Positions 41,670 through 51,410 of a DNA stretch of 64,000 nt are shown one piece after another. Position numbers and translations under genes: made by a program. Numbering within the stretch: the first letter of the stretch is position 1; each line of letters opens with the position of its first letter. The DNA is from Paracoccus denitrificans (GTDB lineage Bacteria; Pseudomonadota; Alphaproteobacteria; Rhodobacterales; Rhodobacteraceae): the NCBI RefSeq assembly GCF_900100045.1, contig NZ_FNEA01000014.1, forward strand, positions 91,026 to 155,025. Reading direction: 5' to 3'. Below the pieces are notes generated by a model. The model was not told where the DNA came from, ran no database searches, and was given only the letters and a program-made list of their open reading frames with translations.

Positions 41670-42749
41670 TTACATCGGCGTGGGCAGCGGTGTCGTGTCG
41701 GTGCGCACCGGCAGGATCGGGTGGTCGATCACCGGTTGCTCGCCCGTCAATGCGCCCAGGAAGGCGGTGATGTCGTTGGCCTGCTGATCGGTCAGTTCGG
41801 TGCCGATCTGGGCCGAGGACATGATCTGCACCGCTTCCGCCAGATCCCAGACCACGCCCGAATGGAAATAGGGTGCGGTCAGCGCCACGTTGCGCAGCGG
41901 CGCGGCCCGGAAGACGTATTCGTCATCCGCGGTCTGGCTGATCTCGTAGCGGCCCTTGTCGCCTGCGGGCAGCACCTCGGCGCCGGGCCTGGCGATCAGG
42001 CCGAAGGGGTGATAGTCCTGCCCGCCCAGGTTGATGCCGTAGTGGCAGGCGGTGCAGCCGGTCTCGATAAAGGCTTGCAGGCCGCGCTTCTGCTGGTCGG
42101 ACATCGCCGCATCGTCGCCGGCCAGGAAGCGGTCGAAGGCGCTGTTCGGCGTGATCAGCGTGGCCTCGAACTGCTCGATCGCAACGGCGAAGTTGTCGAA
42201 GCTGACCGGCTCTGCCTCATCCGGGAAGGCGGCCTTGAAGGCGTCGACATATTCCGGCATCGAATTGATGGTCTGGACCACCTGATCGGGGGTGTTGCTC
42301 ATCTCGACGCCGGCCTGGACCGGACCTTTCGCCTGTTCCGCCAGGTCGCCCGCGCGCCCGTCCCAGAACTGCGCGGCGTTGAAGATCGCGTTCAGCATGG
42401 TGGGGGCGTTGCGCGGCCCCCGCTGCCAGCCGTGCCCGATCGAAGTCGGCAGGCCGTCCACCCCGCCCAGGCCGACGTTGTGGCAGGTCTGGCATGAAAT
42501 CAGGCCGGAACTGGACATGCGCGGGTCGAAGAACAGCATCTTGCCCAGCTCGATCTTTTCGGCGGTCAGCGCGATGCCCTCGGGGTTTTCCTCGGTCTGC
42601 TTGATCGCCGTCATCTTCTCGGGAAGCGCCTCGAACACCCCCTTGGCTTCCTCGCGCAGGGCGCTGTCGTCGATGGCTTCGGTCTGTGCCATGACCGGCA
42701 GAGCGGACAGGGCAAGACTCGTCGCTGTCAGAAAGGGGACGAGTTTCAC
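41670..42749 (-). CDS. ccp: Di-heme cytochrome c peroxidase
   Basis: Periplasmic reduction of hydrogen peroxide to water, using cytochrome c or pseudoazurin as donor. The 359 residues have a signal peptide (about 1-21), then two cytochrome c domains: the peroxidatic heme at CQTCH (about residue 90) and the electron-transfer heme at CTACH. The stretch GLISCQTCHNVGLGGVDG and the NLGGQDYHPFG loop are as in the crystallised Paracoccus enzyme. Translation starts at GTG 42749, set by the signal peptide and the AAGGAGG site seven to eight bases away; no near ATG exists. An FNR-type box lies 68-81 bases upstream, consistent with FnrP control known in Paracoccus. Confidence 0.96.
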   Translation of the reverse strand: MKLVPFLTATSLALSALPVMAQTEAIDDSALREEAKGVFEALPEKMTAIKQTEENPEGIALTAEKIELGKMLFFDPRMSSSGLISCQTCHNVGLGGVDGLPTSIGHGWQRGPRNAPTMLNAIFNAAQFWDGRAGDLAEQAKGPVQAGVEMSNTPDQVVQTINSMPEYVDAFKAAFPDEAEPVSFDNFAVAIEQFEATLITPNSAFDRFLAGDDAAMSDQQKRGLQAFIETGCTACHYGINLGGQDYHPFGLIARPGAEVLPAGDKGRYEISQTADDEYVFRAAPLRNVALTAPYFHSGVVWDLAEAVQIMSSAQIGTELTDQQANDITAFLGALTGEQPVIDHPILPVRTDTTPLPTPM

Positions 42750-42816
42750 TTGGGTGCCTCCTTTGGCTTGGTGGGCGCGTCTCGCGGAAACCTGCACCAT
42801 GACGGTCCGTCGCGCT

Positions 42817-42830
42817 TTGATCTGGGTCAG
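42817..42830 (-). promoter_or_regulatory. FNR/CRP-type box upstream of ccp
   Basis: On the minus strand, CTGAC-CCAG-ATCAA, one base from the pattern TTGAC-N4-ATCAA that FnrP-type regulators use. The centre lies 75 bases before the GTG, which would suit a promoter with the box near -41. FnrP control of ccp is known for Paracoccus denitrificans. Confidence 0.6.
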
Positions 42831-42884
42831 ATGTTTTCGAGGTTCTGCCTTGCCGGCCGTTGAAGCAGCGGCTAATTGCAACGA

Positions 42885-43940
42885 ATGCTGCCGGAAGACC
42901 GCCTTATCCAGATCGTCGAGCGCTTCGAATATCTCGAGGCGCGGCTGAATGCCGGGCCTGCGGCCGAGGAAATCGCCGCGATCAGCCGGGAATACGCCGA
43001 GTTGAAGCCCGTCGTCGCGCAGATCGCCCAATGGCGCTCGGTGCAGGAGGACATCCGCCAGGCCCAGGCCATGTTGGCCGATCACGAGATGCGCGAACTG
43101 GCGCAGGACGAATTGTCGCGCCTGCGCGCCGGCCTGCCCGCCCTGGAACATGCGCTGCGCGTCGCGCTGTTGCCGCGCGACGCCGCCGACGCCCGGCCGG
43201 CGATCCTGGAGATCCGCCCCGGCACCGGCGGCGAAGAGGCGGCGCTGTTCGCGGGCGACCTGCTCGACATGTATCGCCGCTTTGCCGAATCGCAGGGCTG
43301 GCAGTTCCAGATGCTGGAGCTGGTCCGGTCCGACCTCGGCGGCGTGCGCGAGGCGATGGCGCGGATCGAGGGCGAGGGGGTCTTCGCACGGCTGAAATAC
43401 GAATCGGGCGTGCACCGGGTGCAGCGTGTCCCCGAGACGGAATCGGGCGGCCGCATCCATACCAGCGCCGCCACCGTCGCCGTGCTGCCCGAGGCCGAGG
43501 AGGTCGATGTCGACATCCCCGCCGCCGATATCCGCATCGATACCATGCGCGCCAGTGGGGCCGGCGGTCAGCACGTCAACACCACCGATTCGGCGGTGCG
43601 CATCACCCACCTGCCGACCGGCATCGTCGTGACCAGTTCGGAAAAGTCGCAGCATCAGAACCGCGCCAACGCCATGGCCGTGCTGCGCGCCCGGCTCTAC
43701 GACATGGAGCGGTCGCGCGCTGATGCCGAACGTGCCGCCGACCGCAAGAGCCAGGTCGGCTCGGGCGACCGTTCCGAGCGCATCCGCACCTATAATTTCC
43801 CGCAGGGCCGCATGACCGATCACCGCATCGGCCTGACGCTCTATGCGCTGGACCGCATCATGCAGGGCGAGATCGGCGAGATCGTCGAGGCGCTGGCCGC
43901 GCATGACCAAGCCGCGCGGCTGGCCGCGCAGGGTGAGTGA
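42885..43940 (+). CDS. prfA: Peptide chain release factor 1
   Basis: Terminates translation at UAA and UAG. The 351-residue class I factor has the PAT-type recognition region, the [20 protein letters not shown] stretch, and the catalytic GGQ in [18 protein letters not shown] near residues 225-241. [21 protein letters not shown] fits the family N-terminus, so I start at the ATG at 42885; a TTG nine bases earlier is possible. No strong ribosome binding site is seen. prmC, which methylates the GGQ glutamine, follows four bases later, a classical pair. Confidence 0.96.
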   Translation: MLPEDRLIQIVERFEYLEARLNAGPAAEEIAAISREYAELKPVVAQIAQWRSVQEDIRQAQAMLADHEMRELAQDELSRLRAGLPALEHALRVALLPRDAADARPAILEIRPGTGGEEAALFAGDLLDMYRRFAESQGWQFQMLELVRSDLGGVREAMARIEGEGVFARLKYESGVHRVQRVPETESGGRIHTSAATVAVLPEAEEVDVDIPAADIRIDTMRASGAGGQHVNTTDSAVRITHLPTGIVVTSSEKSQHQNRANAMAVLRARLYDMERSRADAERAADRKSQVGSGDRSERIRTYNFPQGRMTDHRIGLTLYALDRIMQGEIGEIVEALAAHDQAARLAAQGE

Positions 43941-43944
43941 TTCC

Positions 43945-44772
43945 ATGACCGGCGCCGAGGCGCTGCGCCGCGGCGCGGCCCTGCTTGCCGAGGCCGGGGT
44001 GCCCGGCGCGGCCGAGGACGCCCGGCAGTTGCTGGCCCATGCCCTGGAGCTGCCGCGCCATCACCTGACCGCCGCGCTGGCCATGCCCCTGCCGCCCGAG
44101 GCGCTGCGACGTTTCGACGCATCCCTTGCCGCCCGGGCCGCGCGCCAGCCGGTCAGCCAGATCCTTGGCCGGCGCGCCTTCTGGAAGCACGAGTTCCGCG
44201 TGACCCGCGACACGCTCGACCCGCGCCCCGAGACCGAAACGCTGGTCGAGGCGGCGCTGACCGAGCCCTTCGCCTCGGTGCTGGACCTGGGCACCGGCAC
44301 GGGGGCGATCCTGATCTCGCTCCTGGCCGAGCGGCCGGCCGCGCGCGGGCTGGGCACCGACATTTCGCCCGCAGCGTTGGAGGTGGCGCGGGAAAATGCC
44401 ACGCGGATCGGGGTTTGCGCGGATTTCCTTGAATCGAACTGGTTTGCCTCGGTTGCGGGACAGTTCGATCTGATCGTCTCGAACCCGCCCTATATCGCGC
44501 TGGAGGAGATGGCCGGGCTTTCGCCAGAAGTGCGGGAATGGGAGCCGCGCGCGGCCCTGACCGACGAGGCGGACGGGCTTTCCGCCTATCGCGCCATCGC
44601 GGCCGGGGCGCCCGCGCATCTGCTGCCCGGCGGCCGGCTGATGGTCGAGATCGGTCCCACGCAAGGCGCCGCCGTGGCAGCGCTGATGCGCGCCGTCGGC
44701 CTGGCCGAGCCGCGGATCCTGCCCGATCTGGACGGCCGCGACCGCGTCGTCAGCGCCCGCAACCCGCTTTGA
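43945..44772 (+). CDS. prmC: Release factor glutamine methyltransferase
   Basis: Methylates the GGQ glutamine of RF1/RF2 with SAM. The 275 residues have the helical N-domain (about 1-80), the PRPETETLVE motif, the Rossmann SAM loop DLGTGTGAIL and the catalytic NPPY (SNPPYIALEEM). Paired with prfA, as in many bacteria. A 247-base non-coding gap separates it from the DUF4167 gene. Confidence 0.96.
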   Translation: MTGAEALRRGAALLAEAGVPGAAEDARQLLAHALELPRHHLTAALAMPLPPEALRRFDASLAARAARQPVSQILGRRAFWKHEFRVTRDTLDPRPETETLVEAALTEPFASVLDLGTGTGAILISLLAERPAARGLGTDISPAALEVARENATRIGVCADFLESNWFASVAGQFDLIVSNPPYIALEEMAGLSPEVREWEPRAALTDEADGLSAYRAIAAGAPAHLLPGGRLMVEIGPTQGAAVAALMRAVGLAEPRILPDLDGRDRVVSARNPL

Positions 44773-45019
44773 TCCGGCAAGGATCCGCATCTTTCGCCGG
44801 TTTTGGCGAAATTTTCGCTTGTAAGCGACGCGCCAGCATGTTTATTCGCAGTTGTGACGGGGGCGCGCTGCCCACGCACGGGTCAGTCATACTCAGATAA
44901 CCCAGCTTTTCACTGGTGACGCGGGAGCCGGACCAAGTTCCGCACCTGCGCTGACACCCGCCCTAGGAATGACCCCAACCTTAGCCGGCCCTTGCCGGTC
45001 ATAAACTGACAAACAGCTG

Positions 45020-45808
45020 ATGAGATCATCCAAATCCCGTTCGCGTAACAAGTCGAACCGACAGCGTTCGCTGGGCAATATCGTCAACCGCGTCTTTGAT
45101 TCCTCGGGTCCCGAGGGCAAGGTGCGCGGCACGCCCCAGCAGATCATCGAGAAATACCTGACGCTTGCCCGCGACGCCCAGCTTTCCAACGACCGGGTGG
45201 CCGAGCAGAGCTTTCTGCAACACGCGGAACATTACACCCGGCTTCTGGGTGAGGCGCAGCGCGAACAGGCCGAGCGTCAGAGCCAGCAGCATCAGAATCG
45301 CGACGACGATCTGCACGACGGCAACGGCCAGACCGCATCCGAGAACGGCAACGGCCATCACGGCCACCGACAGGAGCGTCAGGACCGGCGCGACGATCGC
45401 CGCGACGATCGCCGCGACGAGCGTCGCGATGACCGCCGAGAGGAACGTCGCGAGGATCGCCGGGAAGAACGCCAGCCCGCCCCTCGCACGGAAGAGCGTG
45501 CCGAGCCGGCTGCTGCGCCCGCCGATGCCGGGTTGCCGCCGGTGATCTCCTCGGACGAGGATGCCGCCGGCCCGGTCGAGACCCCGGAAAGCGCCGTCGA
45601 AGGACCCGCCGAGCCGGCCGCTGCCCCTGCGGAAGAACCCGCCGCTGCCGAGCCGGCACCGCGCCGTCGCAGCCGCACCACGACCGCGGCCGCACCGCGC
45701 AGCCGCAAGAAACCGGCCGAGGACGGCGCAAAGCCTGCGGTAAAATCCGCGCGCGGGCAGGGTGCCAAGGCCGCAAAGGCCCAGCAGGAAAACGCCTCGG
45801 GCGAGTGA
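45020..45808 (+). CDS. DUF4167-family protein with charged tandem repeats
   Basis: 262 residues. The conserved DUF4167 segment is at the N-terminus (about 1-80: RNKSNRQRSLGNIVNRVFDS, GPEGKVRGTPQQIIEKYLTL, ARDAQLSNDRVAEQSFLQHA and EHYTRLLGEAQ). It is restricted to alphaproteobacteria, basic, and resembles RNA-binding proteins. The rest is low complexity: a D/R/E repeat (118-152), an acidic Ala/Glu/Pro part and a basic C-terminus with RRRSRTTT. The form suggests an RNA-associated, largely disordered protein; no function is established. It converges on rsmA (3 bases apart). Confidence 0.85.
   Translation: MRSSKSRSRNKSNRQRSLGNIVNRVFDSSGPEGKVRGTPQQIIEKYLTLARDAQLSNDRVAEQSFLQHAEHYTRLLGEAQREQAERQSQQHQNRDDDLHDGNGQTASENGNGHHGHRQERQDRRDDRRDDRRDERRDDRREERREDRREERQPAPRTEERAEPAAAPADAGLPPVISSDEDAAGPVETPESAVEGPAEPAAAPAEEPAAAEPAPRRRSRTTTAAAPRSRKKPAEDGAKPAVKSARGQGAKAAKAQQENASGE
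45371..45475 (+). repeat. In-frame tandem repeat coding for charged D/R/E residues
   Basis: Imperfect 12-base units (CGCGACGATCGC and variants) run through codons 118-152 of the DUF4167 gene. They encode DDRR, DERR, EERR and EDRR units. The frame is kept over the whole run, which is a typical site of copy-number variation between strains. Confidence 0.7.
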
Positions 45809-45811
45809 ATG

Positions 45812-46660
45812 TCAGCGCGGCGCGGCGGCCAGGCCCCGCGCCAGCGCGCAGAACTGCTCCAGCCCGATTTCCTCGGCCCGGGCGGTGGGGGCGATGCCGG
45901 CCTGGATCAGCAGCGCCTCGATCTCCGGGTGCAGGCCCTTCAGCGAGGCGCGCAGCATCTTGCGGCGCTGGTTGAACCCCGCTGCCACGACGCGATTCAA
46001 GACCGCCGGATCGGCCGGGTAGCGCGGCCCGGGCAGGGCGGTCAGATGCACCACCGCCGAATGCACCTTGGGCGCCGGCACGAAGGCTTCGGGCGGCAGG
46101 GTCATCACGATCCGCGCCTCGGTGCGCCACTGCGCCAGCACGGCGAGCCGGCCATAGGCTTTGCCGCCCGGCTGGGCCACGATGCGCTCGGCCACTTCCT
46201 TCTGGAACATCAGCGTCAGCGATTGCCAGAAGGGCGGCCAGGCGGCAGGGGTCAGCCAACGGATCAGCAACTCAGTGCCGACATTGTAGGGCAGGTTCGC
46301 CACGATGCGGATCGGCGGCGTCAGATGCGCCAGCGGGTCGATCTCCAGCGCGTCGCCATGGATCACCTCCAGCCGGCCGGGATAGGCCGTGGCGATCTCG
46401 GCCAAGGCGGGCAGGGCGCGGGCATCCTTTTCGATGGCCAGCACATGGCGCGCGCCCTCGGCCAGCAACCCGCGGGTCAAGCCGCCCGGACCCGGCCCGA
46501 CCTCGATCACGTCGCAGCCCGTCAGGTCGCCGGCGGCACGGGCGATCTTGGCGGTCAGGTTCAGGTCCAGCAGAAAGTTCTGCCCCAATTGCTTCTTGGC
46601 GCGCAGGTCGTGGCGCGCGATCACCTCGCGCAGCGGCGGCAGCCCGTCGATGGCGCTCAT
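45812..46660 (-). CDS. rsmA: 16S rRNA dimethyladenosine transferase
   Basis: Dimethylates A1518 and A1519 of 16S rRNA. The 282 residues have [11 protein letters not shown] at the start, the SAM loop [14 protein letters not shown], the catalytic [11 protein letters not shown] (N-L-P-Y motif) and the C-terminal helical domain. It is the last gene of the row lptF-lptG-lptD-surA-pdxA-rsmA; its ATG overlaps the pdxA stop by four bases. The surA-pdxA-rsmA order is conserved across Gram-negatives. Confidence 0.96.
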   Translation of the reverse strand: MSAIDGLPPLREVIARHDLRAKKQLGQNFLLDLNLTAKIARAAGDLTGCDVIEVGPGPGGLTRGLLAEGARHVLAIEKDARALPALAEIATAYPGRLEVIHGDALEIDPLAHLTPPIRIVANLPYNVGTELLIRWLTPAAWPPFWQSLTLMFQKEVAERIVAQPGGKAYGRLAVLAQWRTEARIVMTLPPEAFVPAPKVHSAVVHLTALPGPRYPADPAVLNRVVAAGFNQRRKMLRASLKGLHPEIEALLIQAGIAPTARAEEIGLEQFCALARGLAAAPR

Positions 46661-47625
46661 CGCCGCGCCGCCATCTCATGTGCCATGCGCAGCGCCGCAA
46701 TGACGCTCTCCGCGTCGGCGATGCCCTGGCCGGCGATGTCGAAGGCGGTGCCGTGATCGGGCGAAGTGCGCACGAAGGGCAGGCCCAGCGTGATGTTCAC
46801 CCCACCGGCGAAATCCAGCGTCTTGATCGGGATCAGCGCCTGGTCGTGATAGGCGCAAAGCGCCGCGTCGTAACGCGCCCGTGCCGCCGGATGGAACATG
46901 GTATCGGCCGGCAGCGGCCCGCGCAGGTCGAACCCTTCTCGGCGCAGCCGCTCGATCAGCGGCGCCATCCAGCGCGCCTCCTCGTCGCCCATGACGCCGT
47001 TCTCGCCGGCATGCGGGTTGAGCCCGGCGATCGCCAGCCGCGGCTGCGCGAGGCCGAAGTCGCGCCGCATCGCGGCATCGGTGATGCGGATCGCCTGCTC
47101 CAGCCGCAAGGGCGTCAGCGCCAGGGGCACCTCGGAGAGCGGGATGTGGATCGTCACCGGCACCACCCGGCAGGGCGGCTGGACGGTGGTCGAGGCCAGC
47201 ATCATCACCACCGGCACGTCGCCGGCCAGATGCGCCAGATATTCGGTATGGCCGGGAAAGCCGAAACCGGCGCCGCGCTTCAGCGCTTCCTTGTTGATCG
47301 GCAGGGTGCAGATGCCGCCGGCTGCGCCCGACATGGCCAGATCGACCGCGCGGGCGATGACCTCGATCACGGCGGGGGCGTTGGCGGGATCGGGCTGGCC
47401 GGGTCGGGCGGGGGCCGGAAAGTCGTGCCGCAGCACCGCCAGCACGCCATCGGCCACCGGCTCGCCGGGTGCCGTCACTTCGGCCCAGGCGGTCCCTTCG
47501 GGCAGGTGGCGGGGATCGCCCAGAAACACGAAGGGCACGCCCGAGGCCAGCGCCTTGGGCGCAAGCTCCGGCCCGACGCCCGCCGGCTCGCCGCAGGTCA
47601 GAATGATGGGCCGGGCTTCAGTCAT
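46657..47625 (-). CDS. pdxA: 4-hydroxythreonine-4-phosphate dehydrogenase
   Basis: NAD-dependent step of pyridoxal phosphate synthesis. The 322 residues show [18 protein letters not shown] at the N-terminus, [28 protein letters not shown] and [15 protein letters not shown] with the conserved metal-ligand histidines and aspartates. The start codon is served by GGAGAAG inside a copy of the GAGTATTT repeat (47626-47647). Confidence 0.96.
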   Translation of the reverse strand: MTEARPIILTCGEPAGVGPELAPKALASGVPFVFLGDPRHLPEGTAWAEVTAPGEPVADGVLAVLRHDFPAPARPGQPDPANAPAVIEVIARAVDLAMSGAAGGICTLPINKEALKRGAGFGFPGHTEYLAHLAGDVPVVMMLASTTVQPPCRVVPVTIHIPLSEVPLALTPLRLEQAIRITDAAMRRDFGLAQPRLAIAGLNPHAGENGVMGDEEARWMAPLIERLRREGFDLRGPLPADTMFHPAARARYDAALCAYHDQALIPIKTLDFAGGVNITLGLPFVRTSPDHGTAFDIAGQGIADAESVIAALRMAHEMAARR

Positions 47626-47647
47626 CTTCTCCGTTTCCCAAATACTC
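47626..47647 (-). repeat. Copy 2 of the GAGTATTT repeat, containing the pdxA ribosome binding site
   Basis: Minus strand: GAGTATTTGGGA then AACGGAGAAG, directly followed by the pdxA ATG. The final GGAG acts as the Shine-Dalgarno site. The repeat is preceded by the GC hairpin at 47660-47676. The same hairpin-plus-GAGTATTT arrangement is, from memory, widespread in Rhodobacteraceae. Confidence 0.7.
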
Positions 47648-47659
47648 TCTGGGGGTCCG

Positions 47660-47676
47660 GGGGGCGAAGCGCCCCC
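47660..47676 (-). terminator. GC hairpin between surA and pdxA
   Basis: GGGGGCG and CGCCCCC pair perfectly around AAG (plus-strand reading). No U run follows; it may weaken read-through from surA to pdxA rather than end it, or belong to the repeat element itself. Confidence 0.4.
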
Positions 47677-47692
47677 GGCGTCTCAACCGGGC

Positions 47693-48964
47693 TTACGGCC
47701 GGCGGATGATCGCATTGGCGCGCAACTCGGCCAGGTAGTTGTCGGCCGCCTGCCCGACCTTGCGGCTGAAGATCTGGCCGCGCATCTGCTCGCGGTCGGG
47801 CAGCGCATCGGGATCGGGCGCAGCACCCTCTTCGCCTTCGGCGGTCACCGGCACCGGCGCCTCTTGCGCATTGCCTGCCAGCAGTGCGGACTGGCGCTTG
47901 CACAGCATCAGGATCTCGGCCGAGCCGCCCTGGCTGACGATGGTCGATTCGTTGTCGTCCAGCACCGCCAGCCGGATCGCCTCGGCGGTCGGGATCTGGC
48001 CCTGCGACAGGGTCTGGCGCTGGATCTGCTCGGGCGGCAGGTTGCGGGCATGCACGAAAAGATCGGCGCATGTGTCAGAAAGTGCGGCGATCCGGTTCGC
48101 CTCGGCGGTGCTGGCCAGGCGAAAGCGCACATAGTCGAGCACCTGCTCCTTGGCGCCCGGCCGCAGCGTGCCGCGGCTGTCGCGCAGATAGAACAGCACC
48201 ACTGCGCCCTCGACCGTCAGGGGCTGGCTGATCTGGCCGTTCTGCATCGACAGGATGATCGGCCGCAGCGAGGGCGGCAGGTTCTCAAGCGGCGCCCAGG
48301 GCAGGCGGCCGCCGTTCTCGGCCGAGGGAGTCGCCGAATGCTGCCGCGCCGCGGCCGCGAAATCCGCCTCGGAACGTACGCTCTGCACCAGCGATTCCGC
48401 AAGGCGCATGGCCTGCGCCTCCTGGCCGGGCGGGGCGGGAATGATCAGTTCGGACAGGGCGACATGGGTGATGCGCGGCGTCTCGATCACCCGCTGCATC
48501 TCCTGGTCCAGTTCGGCGTCGCTGACCTGGACCTGCGGCACGAGGCGCTGGCGCACCAGTTCGCGCCAGACCACGCCGGCGGCGATGAAGTCGCGGAAGG
48601 TCTGCTGTTCGACCCCGGCCTGGGCCAGCGCACGGGTAAATTCCTCGACATCCATGTTGGCGCGGCCGGCGAATTCGGCCAGGCCGGCATCGATCTGGGC
48701 GTCGCTGGCGGCAATGCCCATCTGGCGCGCGGCAAAGAGGCGCAAGCGGTCGTCGATCAGCGCCTGCTCGGCCGAGGCGCGGTCGCCATCGGGCGCGCGC
48801 AGGATCTGCAGGAAGCGCATGCGCTGGTCCAGCTCGTATCGGGTGACGACCGAATCGTTGACATAGACCAGCGGCTGGAACGGATTGCCCTGTGCAAAGG
48901 CCGGGGCAACCCCGCCTGCTGCCAGCATCGCGGCCATGGCCGCCCCCAGAAGAATTCGCCGCAT
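47693..48964 (-). CDS. surA: SurA-type periplasmic peptidyl-prolyl isomerase/chaperone
   Basis: 423 residues. The signal peptide is MRRILLGAAMAAMLAAGGVAPAFAQ in two runs. The SurA N-domain (about 30-160: YVNDSVVTRYELDQRMRFLQ) is followed by a parvulin domain (about 165-275: ITHVALSELIIPAPPG, FAAAARQHSATPSAENGGRLPW). Unlike E. coli SurA there is only one clear parvulin domain, then a variable C-part. It assists outer-membrane barrels such as LptD, encoded just upstream (31 bases). The start at 48964 is set by the signal peptide. Confidence 0.88.
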   Translation of the reverse strand: MRRILLGAAMAAMLAAGGVAPAFAQGNPFQPLVYVNDSVVTRYELDQRMRFLQILRAPDGDRASAEQALIDDRLRLFAARQMGIAASDAQIDAGLAEFAGRANMDVEEFTRALAQAGVEQQTFRDFIAAGVVWRELVRQRLVPQVQVSDAELDQEMQRVIETPRITHVALSELIIPAPPGQEAQAMRLAESLVQSVRSEADFAAAARQHSATPSAENGGRLPWAPLENLPPSLRPIILSMQNGQISQPLTVEGAVVLFYLRDSRGTLRPGAKEQVLDYVRFRLASTAEANRIAALSDTCADLFVHARNLPPEQIQRQTLSQGQIPTAEAIRLAVLDDNESTIVSQGGSAEILMLCKRQSALLAGNAQEAPVPVTAEGEEGAAPDPDALPDREQMRGQIFSRKVGQAADNYLAELRANAIIRRP

Positions 48965-48995
48965 CAGCTCCCTCGCCGCATGGTTTCGCCGGACA

Positions 48996-51410
48996 TTAGC
49001 GCAGGCAGGCGCGGCGCGCCACCGTTCCCGGACCGGGCTTTTGCTGGCCAAAGCCGCCCAGCCGGATGCCCAGATCGAAGCGGGTGTCCGGCCGCACCTC
49101 GCCCAGCGAGGTAAAGCGCCGCTCGACCGACATTTCCACGGTTATGCATTCGTTGCGATATTCCAGCCCCAGCTGCGCCTTCTGCGCGCGGTCGGCGGTA
49201 AAGTCGTAGCGTGTCTCGGTCGTGGCCCACCAGCCCTGCGCCAGCTGCCAGCCCCCGGCCATGGTCAGTTCGGAAACGTCGCTTTCGCGATTTTCGCTTT
49301 CATCCGAATCGAGCCAGAGATACCCGGCCGAGACCTGCAGTCCCGGCTGGAACCAGCCCAGACGCAATTCGTTGCGGCTGATCGAGAAGCTGTCGTCAAA
49401 CAGCGCCCGGTTCGCGATCGCCAGCCCGTTCGCGCCGGAATAATGCGCCGCCAGCAGCCAGTCCGAGCGTTTCTTGCCCTGCGGGCCGGTGAAATCCGGG
49501 CCGTCCGGGCCGGCAAAGGCAAAGGCGGGGTCGGGTTCGGTGCGAAAGACGCGGCCCGCGGTCAGGCCGATGGACCAGCCTGCCGGATCGATCCGCGTCC
49601 AGCCGACGCCCAGATTGGCGCGGAGGCCGGATTCGCGCGCGTCCCAGCCGGGAAAGCGGTTGAGCGAGAAAAGGTTGCCCTCGTCGAACTCGATCAGCCG
49701 GCTGTCCTCGTTCGGGACGTCGTCCTCGGCTTCGCGTTCGGGCGACCAGACGAGCTGCGCCACCGGCTCGATGATATGGGTCACGCTGCCTGAATGGCGC
49801 GCCAGCGGCCAGCGCAGCTCGACCGCCAGCGTCGGATCGGCCCGCATCACCCAGTCGTCGTACTCGCTGTCCTGGGTGATGCGGTAGAAATCGGCGTTCA
49901 CCTGAGCCTGGGCGGCGCCGACCAGGCCGCCCGGCAGGATCTCGCTGCGTTGCCAGCCCAGCATGACCGAGCCGCGCGCCATGTCGCGCCCGTCACGATC
50001 CTGGCTGGACGAGCGGCGATGGGCGTGCAGCGACCATTCCAGGCTGGCGATGCCGCCGATCCGGCCAGGGGTCCAGCGCCGCTTCCACAGCGCGTCGGCG
50101 ACCACCGAGGGGGCGAATTCCTCGGCTTCGTCGTCGCGCAGCGATTCGTAATTGCCGATCCGCGCCATGACCATGCGGTCGCGGCGCACCCGGTCCAGCG
50201 TCAGCCCGCTCCACAGCCGGTCGGCGCTGGAGATGTCGTAATCCAGCAGATAGGCGCGGTTGCTGGCCATCTGGATCTGCAGGCCCAGCATGTAGCCGCG
50301 CGGCAGTTCGAAGCGCGCGCCGCCGAACAGATAGCCGCGGGTCTCGCCCTCCTCGATGTCGTCGCGCGAGATGGCGCCGTTCCATTCCATCGCGCCGTTG
50401 CTGAAGGCCTGGCGATAGCGCAGCTCCAGCGTGCGGGTGCGCGAGGTGGCCACATAGGGCGTCAGCGTGATGTCGGCATGTTCGCCCAGCGTGATGAAAT
50501 AGGGCAGCTTGATGCCGAAACCCAGCCCCGAGGTGGTGCGGAACTGCGGCCGCAGAAAGCCGGTCATCCGCTCGACGGTGGGATCGGGCGCCGTCAGCCG
50601 GGGCAGGCTCGCGATGGGCATGCCGAGCGCGCGGAACTGCGGGCGGTCGAAATGCAGCGTGTTCGTGCGCGCGTCATGGGTGATGGCGCGGGCGCGGATC
50701 TCCCATAGCGGGAACGGGTCCTCGGCGCAGATCTGGCAGCTGGAGGCGACGACGTTGTCCAGCCGGGTGACGGCGCCGTTTTCGCTGCGGCGCATCTCGC
50801 GCGCGGCCATCTGCATCTCGCGCGCCAGCACCAGCCGGGCGCCGCGCAGGATTCCGTCCTGCATGTTCGGGTCCAGCTGGGCGCTGTCGGCGACCAGGAT
50901 GGTTTCCTGGGGCGTGCCCGCCCGTGCGGGTTCGGTCAGGTGGATCGGCCCCTCGATCACCGCCGCGCCGGTTTCGTTGTCGTAGATCACGCGCGAGGCG
51001 ATCAGCCGCGCACCGCGATACCAGATCACCACCCCGCCCGAGGCGGTCAGCCTGTTGTCCGCGCCCAGCGTGACCTGATCGGCCAGCAGCGTGGCCGGGC
51101 TGCCTTCGCCCTCGTCTTCGCTGCCAGTGATACGTACCGCGCCGGGCCGTGCGGCGATGCGCGGCGTATGCGACGCCTCGGTGCCGTCGGCATAGCGGGC
51201 ATTGCTGTCCAGATCCTCGGTCGGGGCCAGCGCGGGGCCGGCCGGGGCCTGCGTCCCCTCTTCGGACTGGCCATAGATCGGCAGGGTCTGACCCTCGGGC
51301 GTCAGGCTTTGCCCCAGCGCCAGGCCCGGCAGGAATGCCGCCAGCAGCGCGGCGCGTGCCGCCGTTCCGGCCGCCTGGCGTCCGTGTCGTCCCTTGTGCC
51401 TGCGTGCCAT
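48996..51410 (-). CDS. lptD: LPS assembly outer-membrane protein LptD
   Basis: Outer-membrane component that, with LptE, places lipopolysaccharide in the outer leaflet. 804 residues: a basic leader and signal peptide (to about residue 33), a periplasmic OstA-like jellyroll (about 90-250; LLADQVTLGADNRLTASGGV), then a long barrel of about 26 strands. The Cys pair CQICAEDPF lies near the domain border. The C-terminal region (ECITVEMSVERRFTSLGEV) contains the conserved VEMSVERRF-like family end. The barrel C-terminus ends in a basic tail instead of the usual aromatic residue. The start overlaps the lptG stop (ATGA). Confidence 0.93.
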   Translation of the reverse strand: MARRHKGRHGRQAAGTAARAALLAAFLPGLALGQSLTPEGQTLPIYGQSEEGTQAPAGPALAPTEDLDSNARYADGTEASHTPRIAARPGAVRITGSEDEGEGSPATLLADQVTLGADNRLTASGGVVIWYRGARLIASRVIYDNETGAAVIEGPIHLTEPARAGTPQETILVADSAQLDPNMQDGILRGARLVLAREMQMAAREMRRSENGAVTRLDNVVASSCQICAEDPFPLWEIRARAITHDARTNTLHFDRPQFRALGMPIASLPRLTAPDPTVERMTGFLRPQFRTTSGLGFGIKLPYFITLGEHADITLTPYVATSRTRTLELRYRQAFSNGAMEWNGAISRDDIEEGETRGYLFGGARFELPRGYMLGLQIQMASNRAYLLDYDISSADRLWSGLTLDRVRRDRMVMARIGNYESLRDDEAEEFAPSVVADALWKRRWTPGRIGGIASLEWSLHAHRRSSSQDRDGRDMARGSVMLGWQRSEILPGGLVGAAQAQVNADFYRITQDSEYDDWVMRADPTLAVELRWPLARHSGSVTHIIEPVAQLVWSPEREAEDDVPNEDSRLIEFDEGNLFSLNRFPGWDARESGLRANLGVGWTRIDPAGWSIGLTAGRVFRTEPDPAFAFAGPDGPDFTGPQGKKRSDWLLAAHYSGANGLAIANRALFDDSFSISRNELRLGWFQPGLQVSAGYLWLDSDESENRESDVSELTMAGGWQLAQGWWATTETRYDFTADRAQKAQLGLEYRNECITVEMSVERRFTSLGEVRPDTRFDLGIRLGGFGQQKPGPGTVARRACLR

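Noticed and set aside
45371..45475. CRISPR-like array in the repeated part of the DUF4167 gene
   Set aside because: The units are 12 bases, adjacent without spacers, and in frame with a coding region.
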